The notes beneath the pieces were generated by a model that was not told where the DNA came from, made no database searches, and saw only the letters and a list, made by a program, of their open reading frames with translations. From Paenibacillus phytorum (GTDB lineage Bacteria > Bacillota > Bacilli > Paenibacillales > NBRC-103111), in assembly GCF_013141715.1 (NCBI RefSeq), contig NZ_WHOA01000004.1, forward strand, positions 1-64,000: DNA of 64,000 nucleotides, given 5' to 3'. A program made the position numbers and the translations under genes. Within the stretch, counting starts at the first letter, position 1, and each line of letters begins with the position of its first letter. Positions 37,230-45,928 of the stretch are shown piece by piece.

Positions 37230-38378
37230 TTATAATTGTACGGCTGGCAGATCAGTCGTATACGGATTCGGGCGTGGCCCCGTGGATTCGCGTTCAACCC
37301 ATCGTACCAGAGTCTTAATTTTGTATTGTTCGGTATCGGCGTTCTCAATCCTTCGAATGATGATTTCCGCCGCTTGGCGCCCAATGGAGTAATAATCTTG
37401 GCCGACCGAAGATAATGGCACTTCGACATGCCTGGCTATTTCATGGTCGTCAAAGCCCGCTATGGATAGCTGTTCGGGAACTCCAATCCCCATTTCCAAA
37501 GCCGTTTTGAGCAGTTCGACTGCAATATGATCATGCTCAACCTGAAGAGCGGTAACCTTCATATGCCTCAATTTCGCAATCAACGATTTGTAAAATGCTT
37601 TTGCGTTTGCCCCACTCAACTCACGATAGAAATCCGTTATCACGAGATCCGAATCGATTGACATCTTATGGTCTTTTAGCGCTTTGCAATAACCGAGGTA
37701 CCTGTCTCTTACAGAACTACGGTATTCAATGCTGACGCTGGAAACAAAAGCGATCCGTTCGTGCCCAAGTTCAATCAATCTTTTGGCAGTCATATACCCA
37801 CCTTCAAAGTTGTCGGATACGACACTGCTGATAGGCAAGCTATCGAAATATTGATCGATCGTCACAATCGGATAATCGTTCCAATAGAGTGCATTGATCA
37901 CATCGATGTTGCTGATCGTGCTAATTGGATACACGATGATACCGCTCAGGCCGCTTTTCGGCACCTTGGCCAGTATCTCTTTTTCTTTTTCTTTTTTCCA
38001 GTTGCTATTGTGTATGCTCAAATAATAGCCTTTGGAGTCCAAGTAATCGTGGGCTCCTTTGATATAATCAAGCTCACTTGTAGCCATATAAGGCAAAATC
38101 ATGGCGATGATGGGGTGCGTTGCGTTTGGAATACCCGTATCAACGGCATCTTCTGGATATTTCACGTAGCTTCCGCTGCCGCGTTTGCGGTAGATCATGC
38201 CTTCCCGCTCCAACTCGATCAGGGCGCGTTTGGAAGTAATCCGGCTGACGCCGTACTGCGTCGCAAGCTCTACTTCGGTCGGAAGCTGCTGCTCAGGCAC
38301 ATACTCCCCGGATCTAATCTTTTCTTTCAAATCACTCAAAATCTTCATATAAAGCGGTTTACTATCCAATTCCAACAC
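37230..38378 (-). CDS. GntR-HTH/LacI-sensor hybrid transcriptional regulator (AraR type)
   Basis: A 382-residue regulator. Residues 1-70 are a GntR winged helix (LPTEVELATQYGVSRITSKRAL, then GMIYRKRGSGSYV). Residues about 85-360 form a LacI/periplasmic-binding-like sensor (IIAMILPYMATSELDYIKGAHDYL, GGYMTAKRLIELGHERIAFVSS, LSIAGFDDHEIARHVEVPLSSV). This layout matches AraR-type sugar repressors. The start is GTG at 38376-38378 with GGAAG just upstream. It has its own promoter carrying two GGTATA-type sites, so it is probably autoregulated. The same 13-mer lies at the glycan operon promoter, making it that operon's likely repressor. Confidence 0.87.
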   Translation of the reverse strand: MLELDSKPLYMKILSDLKEKIRSGEYVPEQQLPTEVELATQYGVSRITSKRALIELEREGMIYRKRGSGSYVKYPEDAVDTGIPNATHPIIAMILPYMATSELDYIKGAHDYLDSKGYYLSIHNSNWKKEKEKEILAKVPKSGLSGIIVYPISTISNIDVINALYWNDYPIVTIDQYFDSLPISSVVSDNFEGGYMTAKRLIELGHERIAFVSSVSIEYRSSVRDRYLGYCKALKDHKMSIDSDLVITDFYRELSGANAKAFYKSLIAKLRHMKVTALQVEHDHIAVELLKTALEMGIGVPEQLSIAGFDDHEIARHVEVPLSSVGQDYYSIGRQAAEIIIRRIENADTEQYKIKTLVRWVERESTGPRPNPYTTDLPAVQL

Positions 38379-38415
38379 ATCACTTCCAGTTGTCCAGGCA
38401 TCTCTTAGACAATTT

Positions 38416-38465
38416 GATATAAAAATCTATACCAACATTGTAAATTAAATATACCAAATTATCAA
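38416..38465 (-). promoter_or_regulatory. regulator promoter with two candidate operators
   Basis: On the minus strand: -35 TTGATA (38460-38465), 17-nt spacer, -10 TACAAT (38437-38442). GGTATATTTAATT (38443-38455) fills the spacer. GATATAAAAATCTATACC (38416-38433), an imperfect palindrome with GGTATA half-sites, covers the start point. This is a classic repressor layout. Confidence 0.7.
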
Positions 38466-38471
38466 GCGTGC

Positions 38472-41102
38472 TTATCGGGCCCAAACAGACTCTTCATCCA
38501 ACTGCCTTACAACTTGCAGCGCCTCTTTACCAATACCCAGCTTATAGCCGGCAGACAGATACCGGATGCGGCACTCTCGGTCCACCACAAAAACAAGCGG
38601 GAGATTGTATTGAAGCTCCGACTGGATACCAGTCAACACGGATTGCAGGCCTTTGCTAGAGACGTCTTTAGCAAAATCTGTTTCGGCAGGTAAGCCTTCG
38701 TAAGCGTTCGGCTGAAATGCAGCAGTCACTTTATCATCCTCAACAACTAGGCAAATGGAGCCACCCCAATCATCATACTCCTTAGAAAGCTCTCGGAGTT
38801 CCCGGATCAGATGCTTTGTAGGTTCCCTATCCGGATCGATCCACGCCATGAGTAGACCGCGACGTTCGGCCAATTCGCCTAGCGCACTTCTTTTACCATT
38901 GAAAAATGAGAAAGACAAATCTGGATCGACCGATCCCAGTACAGGCGCTTGAACGGATTCCTTGGTAAGAGCAGGTATAATTTCCGTAGTTCTATCTGGT
39001 AATACAGTAAACGTCGCGAATTGCACCCTAGCTGTCCCATCCGGCAATCGCGTACCTGTCGTTAACCGGTAACTGCCGGTCTTCACAACAAGCGACTCCT
39101 CATAGAAGTCCTTTTTGCCAGCGGTAAATTGAAGCGTCTTGTACTGGCCATTTTCAAAGCGCGCTAATGAAAAATTACGGAAATACTCCAAGTCATTATC
39201 GGCTGCAGCATTTGCAATGAACCTGATGCTGCCTATTTCCTTGTTATCTGACAAGTCCGTCCGTTCTGGGTCGCCCTGCTGTAAAAATACAACGTCATTC
39301 CAAGACTCGCCAAACCGAAATTGAGGACTCCGTTCGCTCGGTTCAAGACGTGCTGGGATCCCTAAGCTTCGTGCCAACGCTACGAAAAGAATATCTCGGC
39401 TCAAACGGTCACCTTTTTGCAATCGGAAGCTCCCTATAGGTGTAGCCATTCCCTGATAATAATTCAAATCTTCCACAATCTCAAAGTGCTCCGAAAGCCA
39501 ACCAACCAGCTTGACTGGATCATCCCGGAAACTTCGTTGCTCCGAATCCGTAAATATTTCCAGAAAGAATTTCCTATAAGGCCTTATCATTTCAAAATGA
39601 ACTCTTGGACAAAGGACGTAACGCATAAACGTTTCTTCATCAAACATTTCTTTAAACACAGCGGACTGGATAAGATGGTCGGCAAGCGTTAAACCAAAGG
39701 TATCCGTCAAATCCTTAACGTTCAAACTCTCTAGCAGCCTCAAAGTCCATTCGCCGTATCTCGGCGTATATTCTTGTAAAAAAGCAGCGATTTCGTGACT
39801 GTTACCACGCGCTTTCTCCAATATGTCCCTGACCCTGCTCGCGGGCAAAGATAACTTTTTCGCCAATTCCTCTGCCTGAAGGGTATCCACGAAGGAAGCT
39901 TCATATTTCTTCCTGATGCTAGCGCCCTCTTGAATACGACGGTTGTTCTCTTGTTTTTCGGCTTCGGTGATAGCGTCTTCCGTTGCATCTGCCAGTTCCT
40001 GTGGAGGAACCATGTCGAAGACGCTGATCCCATTCTGCGGCAGTTTATCGGACAATTGAATGTCGAACACATCGGCATCCTTCACACTAATCTTTTTCGT
40101 CCCCCAAAAATTTCCCGAGACTGAATGAATCAACAAATCACCAAGGCCTGCGGTTAAGAAAGCTTCCCCTCGCTCGTCTGCTGGTATAGTAGCAATAGGA
40201 GAAAAATCAGCATAGTTGTACACTTGGAAAATGACAGTGGCCCCAGGCACCGGGTTTCCCTTCTCGTCTTTGACCCTGATCGTAATCTTTTTGCTTGGAG
40301 CGTAAGGGCTCAATAAATTGATTTCAGAGTACCAAGGATGTGCTAATGTAAGTTCCTCCGGACCTGGATAGTTGGCTGCAACGCGAGTATTGACGAGCAT
40401 CGCCCGCTTAGCCGGCCCCCGAAACCACCCCTCATTCAGCCGAGGCTCCGGCTCGCACGCGCCAAGGAAATACCATTTCCCGTCGGCCCACGCTTCCACC
40501 CAAGCATGATTGGAATCGCAATGCGCCCATCGCGGTGTATAGCACTGGCGGGCAGGAATACACAAACTCCTTAGTGCTGCCACCAATAGAGTCGACTGTT
40601 CTCCACACCTTCCCAGCGTATTACGGACCATCGTCAGCGGGGAAACCGTTCGCGGGTCGCATCCGACATAGGTCGCTTTCTCATGACACCAGTGATTGAT
40701 TTCCAATATGGCCTGTTCCATTGAAAGGTTCTTGACCCGATCAACTAATTGTCCGAAGAACCATCCCCTGCTGTCTTCGATGTTTTCATTGTTTACTCGG
40801 TATGGAAGCACAAAATGCAGAAACTCGTGATCGGGCACACGTCTTCCCCATCGCACGTCTTCACGGATTTCAAGAGTAGTTCGCACATGGTTTAAAAAGA
40901 GACATCCCTCATAATCCGCCAAATCATTCAGCGGCATGTAAGCATATAAAAATTTAAGAGCCCATGCTTCTTCTTCACTCATCGGCTTCTCAAAAATGTC
41001 AAAAAGCTCTTTCTCCCTGGCTTGTGCCACCCCTCGTTTGAATCGCATTTTTTCTTCGATTCTCGTGATTGCAGTGCTATCTAACGAAAATACATTCGTC
41101 AT
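38472..41102 (-). CDS. cytoplasmic transglutaminase-fold protein with regulatory-like and thioredoxin-like domains
   Basis: A protein of about 876 residues without signal peptide. The transglutaminase core has GRCGEQS (Cys near 166), SNHAWVEAW (His near 199) and WYFLGACEPEP (near 215). GRCGE and the later xCE resemble eukaryotic peptide:N-glycanase, but the catalytic Asp position reads Gly. A carboxypeptidase-regulatory/Ig-like domain follows at about 275-370 (ITIRVKDEKGNPVPGATVIF). A helical middle with a second Cys/His-poor region precedes a thioredoxin-fold-like C-terminus (about 725-870; LPLVFVVDRECRIRYLSAGY). The ATG at 41102 was preferred because GGGAG is 11 nt upstream. It shares the 13-mer with the glycan operon, suggesting a role in the same pathway. 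Confidence 0.8.
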   Translation of the reverse strand: MTNVFSLDSTAITRIEEKMRFKRGVAQAREKELFDIFEKPMSEEEAWALKFLYAYMPLNDLADYEGCLFLNHVRTTLEIREDVRWGRRVPDHEFLHFVLPYRVNNENIEDSRGWFFGQLVDRVKNLSMEQAILEINHWCHEKATYVGCDPRTVSPLTMVRNTLGRCGEQSTLLVAALRSLCIPARQCYTPRWAHCDSNHAWVEAWADGKWYFLGACEPEPRLNEGWFRGPAKRAMLVNTRVAANYPGPEELTLAHPWYSEINLLSPYAPSKKITIRVKDEKGNPVPGATVIFQVYNYADFSPIATIPADERGEAFLTAGLGDLLIHSVSGNFWGTKKISVKDADVFDIQLSDKLPQNGISVFDMVPPQELADATEDAITEAEKQENNRRIQEGASIRKKYEASFVDTLQAEELAKKLSLPASRVRDILEKARGNSHEIAAFLQEYTPRYGEWTLRLLESLNVKDLTDTFGLTLADHLIQSAVFKEMFDEETFMRYVLCPRVHFEMIRPYRKFFLEIFTDSEQRSFRDDPVKLVGWLSEHFEIVEDLNYYQGMATPIGSFRLQKGDRLSRDILFVALARSLGIPARLEPSERSPQFRFGESWNDVVFLQQGDPERTDLSDNKEIGSIRFIANAAADNDLEYFRNFSLARFENGQYKTLQFTAGKKDFYEESLVVKTGSYRLTTGTRLPDGTARVQFATFTVLPDRTTEIIPALTKESVQAPVLGSVDPDLSFSFFNGKRSALGELAERRGLLMAWIDPDREPTKHLIRELRELSKEYDDWGGSICLVVEDDKVTAAFQPNAYEGLPAETDFAKDVSSKGLQSVLTGIQSELQYNLPLVFVVDRECRIRYLSAGYKLGIGKEALQVVRQLDEESVWAR

Positions 41103-41180
41103 CGTTGTGCCCACTCCCTTAGTCATTTTATAAGTGCCACATACAGAATGATATATCTTTTGAAATATATATTACAATAT

Positions 41181-41193
41181 AGTATATCTAATT
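41181..41193 (+). promoter_or_regulatory. third copy of the RGTATATYTAATT motif
   Basis: AGTATATCTAATT lies 79 nt upstream of the transglutaminase-fold gene start in a very AT-rich stretch (41140-41210). It is in the opposite orientation to the other two sites. A weak minus-strand promoter (TTGTAA then TATATC) overlaps this region. Confidence 0.5.
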
Positions 41194-41435
41194 TAAATAT
41201 ATTTTTTTATAACTCATTCCGAAGTTTATTAGAGAACTTCTGATGAGATCTGTGTCACTGTCAGCTCGAACGTGGTTATTGGCGGGAGTGGTAGCAAAGT
41301 AGATATATCTGGATATCTGATAACACGGAATAAATGACTTACGCCGACTTTGCGCGTTTGGGTTTGACCATTGCCATGAGATGAGACAACGAGTGCCCAA
41401 GATTCGCGGAGGCTGCTCGCAAGACGCATTCGCGT

Positions 41436-41638
41436 GCTGATCTGTGTAATGTTGTATTTCGTACAACAATAAGCAAGCTAATCCGCATTTTCCTCTCGAT
41501 TGTTGTAAAAAATACAACATCTCTAGCCAAAAGTAGCTCTATGGCACGAAAATAGGCTAAATTGTTGTACAGCATACAACATCTCAAGCCTTCACAGAAG
41601 AAATCGAGGAAATTGTTGTACGTTATACAACTTCGCGA
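41436..41638. repeat. four-palindrome intergenic element, copy C
   Basis: Four perfect GTTGTA-N5-TACAAC palindromes are centred at 41459, 41510, 41572 and 41623 (spacings 51, 62, 51). The copy is nearly identical to copy A and probably closest to an intact element. AGCCAAAAGTAGCTC lies between the second and third. Confidence 0.88.
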
Positions 41639-41983
41639 ATCTTGGGCTCGACTGACTTGCTAATTCTCCATTTCATCCAGAAACCAGCAAACTAAACACT
41701 AGAAAACAAATCATCTGAAACAAAAACACTAGAAAACTAAACATCAAAAACTAAACATCAGGAAGCAAAACATCAGCATAATATTGCCACCTAACGAAAC
41801 AAATGCTTATGCATACAACCACATTCTCACTCAAACAACAAATAACACCAAGAAAACATAATCACTTATCTAATCGATTAGGCATGTTCCCACAATCTCA
41901 CTCATCTCAGCAATATCCACAACTAACCATGCATGCCAAAATAGGACGAAGCTTAAGCCTCCCCCTAGCCCAACTTAAAATAC
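41639..41983. other. G-poor intergenic stretch with short repeats
   Basis: No gene is supported. Bases about 41690-41775 are almost free of G on the plus strand and repeat the units ACTAGAAAAC and AAACTAAACATCA. About 41850-41970 matches the region after copy D (CACAATCTCA, CTCAGCAA, ACTAACCATGC). Confidence 0.5.
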
Positions 41984-42015
41984 AAAAAAAGCTGCCTCCG
42001 CAAAGGGAAGCAGCC
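41984..42015 (-). terminator. terminator of the iol/lacI unit
   Basis: On the minus strand GGCTGCTTCC pairs with GGAGGCAGC and is followed by seven T. It lies just after the LacI-family gene. Confidence 0.85.
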
Positions 42016-42033
42016 TAAAAAGTTACAAATATA

Positions 42034-43053
42034 CTAATCACATGCCGTTGGAGCCGCAGTTGATTGCCTAACAATCAGCTCAGGACGCATCACAACACGT
42101 TGCTTGGCTTTCGATTCTTTCTTCAATTCCTGAATCAACAAATCAACGACCATTTTCCCCATCGGCTCGATCGGCTGAGCGACAGTCGTAAGCGGCGGAT
42201 CTGTCACTGAAGCCAGAATTGTGTTATCGAAACCGATCACAGATAGATCCTCTGGCACGCGCAGGCCAAGCTGTTTAGCGGCCTGAAGCGCACCGATTGC
42301 GAGCAAATCGTTACAACAAAACAGCGCGGTCGGCCGATCAGGGTTCGATTGTTCCAACAGTTCCAGCGCTTCACGCTTTCCATCCGCTACAACGTAGTGG
42401 CAGTTGCGTACGCTGTTTTCCGGCAGATGAACCCCTGCTTCTTCCAGCTTGCTCTTGAAGCCACGCACCCTTTCACGGCTGCTGCTTACTTTCGAGTGCT
42501 CAGCCAGGATGGCCATGCGCAGATGACCCAAATCGAGTAGATGCGTTGCGGACAACGCACCTCCGACAAAGTCATCCACCACGACAGTATGAACGTCGAT
42601 ATCAGGCATTTCCCTAGCAATCATAGCAATAGGGATCGCTCTCTCCATCAATGGAGTCAGCATGTCTTTATTGTCCATCCCCGTACCAATGATCATGGCA
42701 TCCACACTTTTTTGCTGGAGCAAATTCAAATATCGCTCCACCCGTTCATCTTTATTGTCGCTGCTGCAAATGACCAGACTATAGCCCATATGATGGCCTT
42801 GGTCCTCTACAGCTCGAGCAATTTCCGCAAAAAAGGGATTGGAAATATCGGGCACAAGCAGACCTAATGTATAGGTCTTTTTCCCAGTCAGCGCTGACGC
42901 GATAACGCTAGGCTGATAATTGAGCCGCTCCATAATTTTTATGATTTCACCGCGTCGTTCTTCGCTTATTTTTCCTTTGCCGTTCATGACCTGCGAGACC
43001 GCCGCAATGGACACACCGGCCTCTCTAGCCACATCATAGATGGTTGCCTTCAT
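42034..43053 (-). CDS. LacI-family transcriptional regulator
   Basis: A 339-residue repressor: N-terminal LacI HTH (TIYDVAREAGVSIAAVSQVMNG) with hinge helix PSVIASALTG, and a sugar-binding-type sensor (LGLLVPDISNPFFAEIARAVED, PTALFCCNDLLAIGALQAA, LSVIGFDNTILASVTDPPLTTV). It is last in the iol cluster, 76 nt after iolB. B. subtilis iol is controlled by the DeoR-type IolR, so a LacI-type regulator is a different solution. The palindromes TTAAGCGCTTAA at iolD have the central CG typical of LacI-family operators. I infer it represses iol. Confidence 0.92.
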   Translation of the reverse strand: MKATIYDVAREAGVSIAAVSQVMNGKGKISEERRGEIIKIMERLNYQPSVIASALTGKKTYTLGLLVPDISNPFFAEIARAVEDQGHHMGYSLVICSSDNKDERVERYLNLLQQKSVDAMIIGTGMDNKDMLTPLMERAIPIAMIAREMPDIDVHTVVVDDFVGGALSATHLLDLGHLRMAILAEHSKVSSSRERVRGFKSKLEEAGVHLPENSVRNCHYVVADGKREALELLEQSNPDRPTALFCCNDLLAIGALQAAKQLGLRVPEDLSVIGFDNTILASVTDPPLTTVAQPIEPMGKMVVDLLIQELKKESKAKQRVVMRPELIVRQSTAAPTACD

Positions 43054-43121
43054 CCTACTACCCCATTTTTCTTGAAGGATACTTTTTTTCTTCCATTATG
43101 AAGGGGCTGACGGGAACTTGC

Positions 43122-43131
43122 AAACCGGTTT
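43122..43131. promoter_or_regulatory. palindrome upstream of the LacI gene
   Basis: AAACCGGTTT is a 10-bp perfect palindrome with central CG, between iolB (it overlaps the stop codon) and the LacI gene start. It could be an autoregulatory LacI-type operator, but differs from the iolD sites. Confidence 0.35.
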
Positions 43132-43954
43132 ACGCTTCGCGCGGCTTCGTCATGATCCAGGCATGTTCCGGATCATTATGAAACTTCCATGTTCGGGTAG
43201 GTCCCGCCATAACATTCAGGTAGTACACATCATAGCCTGGAGGCGCCGAAACAGGGTGATAGCCACGCGGAACGAGCACGGTTTCGCCATTCTTAACAAT
43301 CAGCGTCTCATCAAGCGATCGGTCGTCCGTGTACACACGTTGGACCGCAAAGCCATGCCCCGGATCGACGCGATAATAATACGTTTCTTCCAGAAACGAT
43401 TCGTCTGGAAGCGCATCGCGATCGTGCTTATGAGGCGGATAGCTCGACCAGTGCCCATTCGGTGTAAAGACTTCAACCACAAGTAAGCTATCCGCTGGCT
43501 CCTGCTCTGGCAAAATGTTATGAATTTGGCGCTCTATATTGCCATAACCACGCGTTTCTACCCCTACCTGATCAGGTGCAATCAGACGTGCCTTATGGTT
43601 GCCAGCACCAGGAGCGGAGCAAATAGCAAGCTCAACCGCTGTCAGTGCAATAACCTCGTAGCGATCATCGTTAGGCACATAGACGGAATATGGCGGTATT
43701 TTCTCAAACACGCTCATCCGCTGCCCAATATTTTTCCACTCCGCTTGCTTAGTAACCACATCGGCTTTACCAGTGAGCAGGACAAGACAAACTTCCAGCC
43801 CAGCTGTCTCGCGGCTCAAGGATTGCCCCTCCGCAAGCCGCACAACTTCAAAACCCACATATTTCCATCCCGCTGATTCCGGAGTCACTGTTAAAAGGCT
43901 GCCTTCCTCGTTCGGGGAGGAGGCAGGCGTTACGATCAGTTTGGACCTGTTCAT
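43130..43954 (-). CDS. iolB: 5-deoxy-glucuronate isomerase
   Basis: IolB converts 5-deoxy-D-glucuronate to 2-deoxy-5-keto-D-gluconate in inositol breakdown. The 274-residue bicupin shows NGHWSSYPPHKHDRD and LPDESFLEETYYYR (metal histidines and Glu). RGYHPVSAPPGYDVYYLNVMAGP near the C-terminus is also typical. GGGAGGGAG precedes the ATG. It is the last enzyme gene of the operon, 17 nt after iolG. Confidence 0.96.
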   Translation of the reverse strand: MNRSKLIVTPASSPNEEGSLLTVTPESAGWKYVGFEVVRLAEGQSLSRETAGLEVCLVLLTGKADVVTKQAEWKNIGQRMSVFEKIPPYSVYVPNDDRYEVIALTAVELAICSAPGAGNHKARLIAPDQVGVETRGYGNIERQIHNILPEQEPADSLLVVEVFTPNGHWSSYPPHKHDRDALPDESFLEETYYYRVDPGHGFAVQRVYTDDRSLDETLIVKNGETVLVPRGYHPVSAPPGYDVYYLNVMAGPTRTWKFHNDPEHAWIMTKPREA

Positions 43955-43971
43955 GTTAACGTCTCCCTCCC

Positions 43972-45018
43972 TTATTGAGATACCGAGGTCTGTTTAAGCA
44001 AATCTAACGCCTCACTTACTTTCACTGGCCGGCCCAAACGGGATGACAGCTTAGCAGCTAAAGCGATCCGCTCCGCCTGCATACCGTCATAGCCACTCAC
44101 AGGTACAGGCTTATCATTCAATAGACAATCGATGAAAATTTGTGTTTCTTCCATATAGGCAGCTTGATAGCGTTCTAGGAAGAAATGCAGCGGCTTTTCG
44201 CTAATAATAGCATCCGCCGTACTAACTACGGCTGTATTAGGGTGATCGTTGGCTACCGCTACACTGCCTTTGGAGCCAAACACTTCAACTCGTTGGTCAT
44301 AGCCGTATACCGCTTGACGGCTGTTATCGATGACACCGAGAGCACCGTTCTGGAACTTCAGCGTTACAATTGCGGTATCGACATCGCCGTGCTCGGCGAA
44401 AACCGGGTTAATGAGCACATTGCCCTGCGCGTATACTTCCTCAACCTCGCTCCCCGCTACATAGCGAGCCATGTCGAAGTCATGGATCATCATATCCATG
44501 AAAATGCCGCCCGACACCTTGATGTAATCAGCGTGAGGTGGATTCGGATCACGGGAGGTGATTTTCACGATATGCGGATCGCCAATTGTTCCTCCTTGAA
44601 CAACCTCGCGAACGCGCTTGAAGTTGTGGTCAAATCTGCGATTGAAGCCGATTTGCAACTTCACACCAGCCTGATTAACCGTTGCAATAGCCGCTTCGGT
44701 TTGGGTGATATCCATGCTGATTGGCTTCTCGCAGAAAATATGTTTACCAGCTAGTGCAGCCAGTTGAATGAGCGGGACATGCGTATCCGTGGATGAGCAA
44801 ATAAAGATGGCGTCGATGTCAGGGTTATCAATAAGCTCATGGCTGTCTTTTGTAACCGTCTGAATTTGACGTGAAGCAGCCCATGCTTCTAACTCAGGAC
44901 CTGCAAATAAATCACTCACAGCAATGATTTCAACTTGAGGTATTCGAAGCAAATTGTCTGCGTGGATTTTACCAATTCTGCCAGCACCAATAATACCGAT
45001 TTTAATTTTATTCATCAT
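43972..45018 (-). CDS. iolG: inositol 2-dehydrogenase
   Basis: IolG oxidises myo-inositol to scyllo-inosose with NAD. The 348-residue Gfo/Idh/MocA protein has [18 protein letters not shown] at the N-terminus, FCEKPISMD (catalytic Lys) and [18 protein letters not shown] (Asp/His pair). GGGAGGG precedes the ATG. It overlaps iolJ by 4 nt (ATGA), indicating translational coupling. Confidence 0.93.
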   Translation of the reverse strand: MMNKIKIGIIGAGRIGKIHADNLLRIPQVEIIAVSDLFAGPELEAWAASRQIQTVTKDSHELIDNPDIDAIFICSSTDTHVPLIQLAALAGKHIFCEKPISMDITQTEAAIATVNQAGVKLQIGFNRRFDHNFKRVREVVQGGTIGDPHIVKITSRDPNPPHADYIKVSGGIFMDMMIHDFDMARYVAGSEVEEVYAQGNVLINPVFAEHGDVDTAIVTLKFQNGALGVIDNSRQAVYGYDQRVEVFGSKGSVAVANDHPNTAVVSTADAIISEKPLHFFLERYQAAYMEETQIFIDCLLNDKPVPVSGYDGMQAERIALAAKLSSRLGRPVKVSEALDLLKQTSVSQ

Positions 45019-45899
45019 GCGTTCCCTCCCGCTTTACCTGTAGAACCGAACAATTGAATTTTTGCTCTAACGGAGGCGATAATCGCTTCCCGTGCAGGCA
45101 CTAAATAGTTCCTTGGATCGTAAGCTTCCGGATGCTCATTCAAGAACGAACGAATAGCGGCTGTACAAGCAATTTGATTATCTGTATTCACATTGATTTT
45201 GGCTGTACCGCAAGCGATCGCTTGACGGATCTCTTCATCTGGCAGACCGCTTCCGCCATGAAGTACAAGCGGCAATCCAGTCAGCGTTCTAATTTCCGCC
45301 ATTCGATCGAAACCGAGCTTTGGCTGTCCCCGATAAGGACCGTGAACCGATCCAAGAGCAGGAGCTAAACAATCGATTCCCGTTTCCCTCACTAAACGAA
45401 CGCAGTCCTCGGCAACAGCGTACATGCCTTCAGCTTCGTCTACGACTAAGTCATCCTCGCGTCCGGTAATCCGGCCCAGCTCGGACTCCACCGATACACC
45501 CAGCACATGCGCAGCCTGTGTCACCTGACGAGTGACCTCGATATTATGCTCTAACGAATGATGAGAAGCATCGATCATAACAGAGGTAAAACCGGCATGG
45601 ATCGCACGGATACATAGGTCATAGCTGGTTCCGTGGTCTAGATGAAGAGCTACTGGGACCGTTACCCCATAGTGCTCAATCAGTGATTTCACCATTCCTA
45701 CAATACAGGGCAGTCCGCCCATATAAGGGATATAAGCTTCACTAACGCCTAGAATAACAGGCGCTTGTTCCTGCTGAGCAGCTTGTAAGATCGCTTGTGT
45801 AAACTCTAAGTTATTCAAATTAAACTGCCCGACAGCATATTTCCCTTCCAAAGCCTGCTGCAGCATCTCTTTCATTGAAACGAGCGTCATGAAGTTCAC
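45015..45899 (-). CDS. iolJ: class II aldolase for 2-deoxy-5-keto-gluconate 6-phosphate
   Basis: IolJ cleaves DKGP to dihydroxyacetone phosphate and malonate semialdehyde. The 294-residue zinc aldolase shows [15 protein letters not shown] (zinc histidine), [14 protein letters not shown] and [18 protein letters not shown], and ends in a family-typical [11 protein letters not shown]. It closely resembles fructose-bisphosphate aldolase; the iol context decides the name. Confidence 0.92.
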   Translation of the reverse strand: MNFMTLVSMKEMLQQALEGKYAVGQFNLNNLEFTQAILQAAQQEQAPVILGVSEAYIPYMGGLPCIVGMVKSLIEHYGVTVPVALHLDHGTSYDLCIRAIHAGFTSVMIDASHHSLEHNIEVTRQVTQAAHVLGVSVESELGRITGREDDLVVDEAEGMYAVAEDCVRLVRETGIDCLAPALGSVHGPYRGQPKLGFDRMAEIRTLTGLPLVLHGGSGLPDEEIRQAIACGTAKINVNTDNQIACTAAIRSFLNEHPEAYDPRNYLVPAREAIIASVRAKIQLFGSTGKAGGNA

Positions 45900-45928
45900 C
45901 TCTCCTGTCGATAAGATCTAACCCGCTG

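Noticed and set aside
37761-38408. 215-codon plus-strand frame opposite the GntR-type regulator.
   Set aside because: Antisense shadow of a clear regulator gene with well-supported domains.
43122-43131. AAACCGGTTT palindrome as a cre site.
   Set aside because: It lacks the TGWAA...TTWCA arms of a catabolite-responsive element; kept only as a weak LacI-type candidate.
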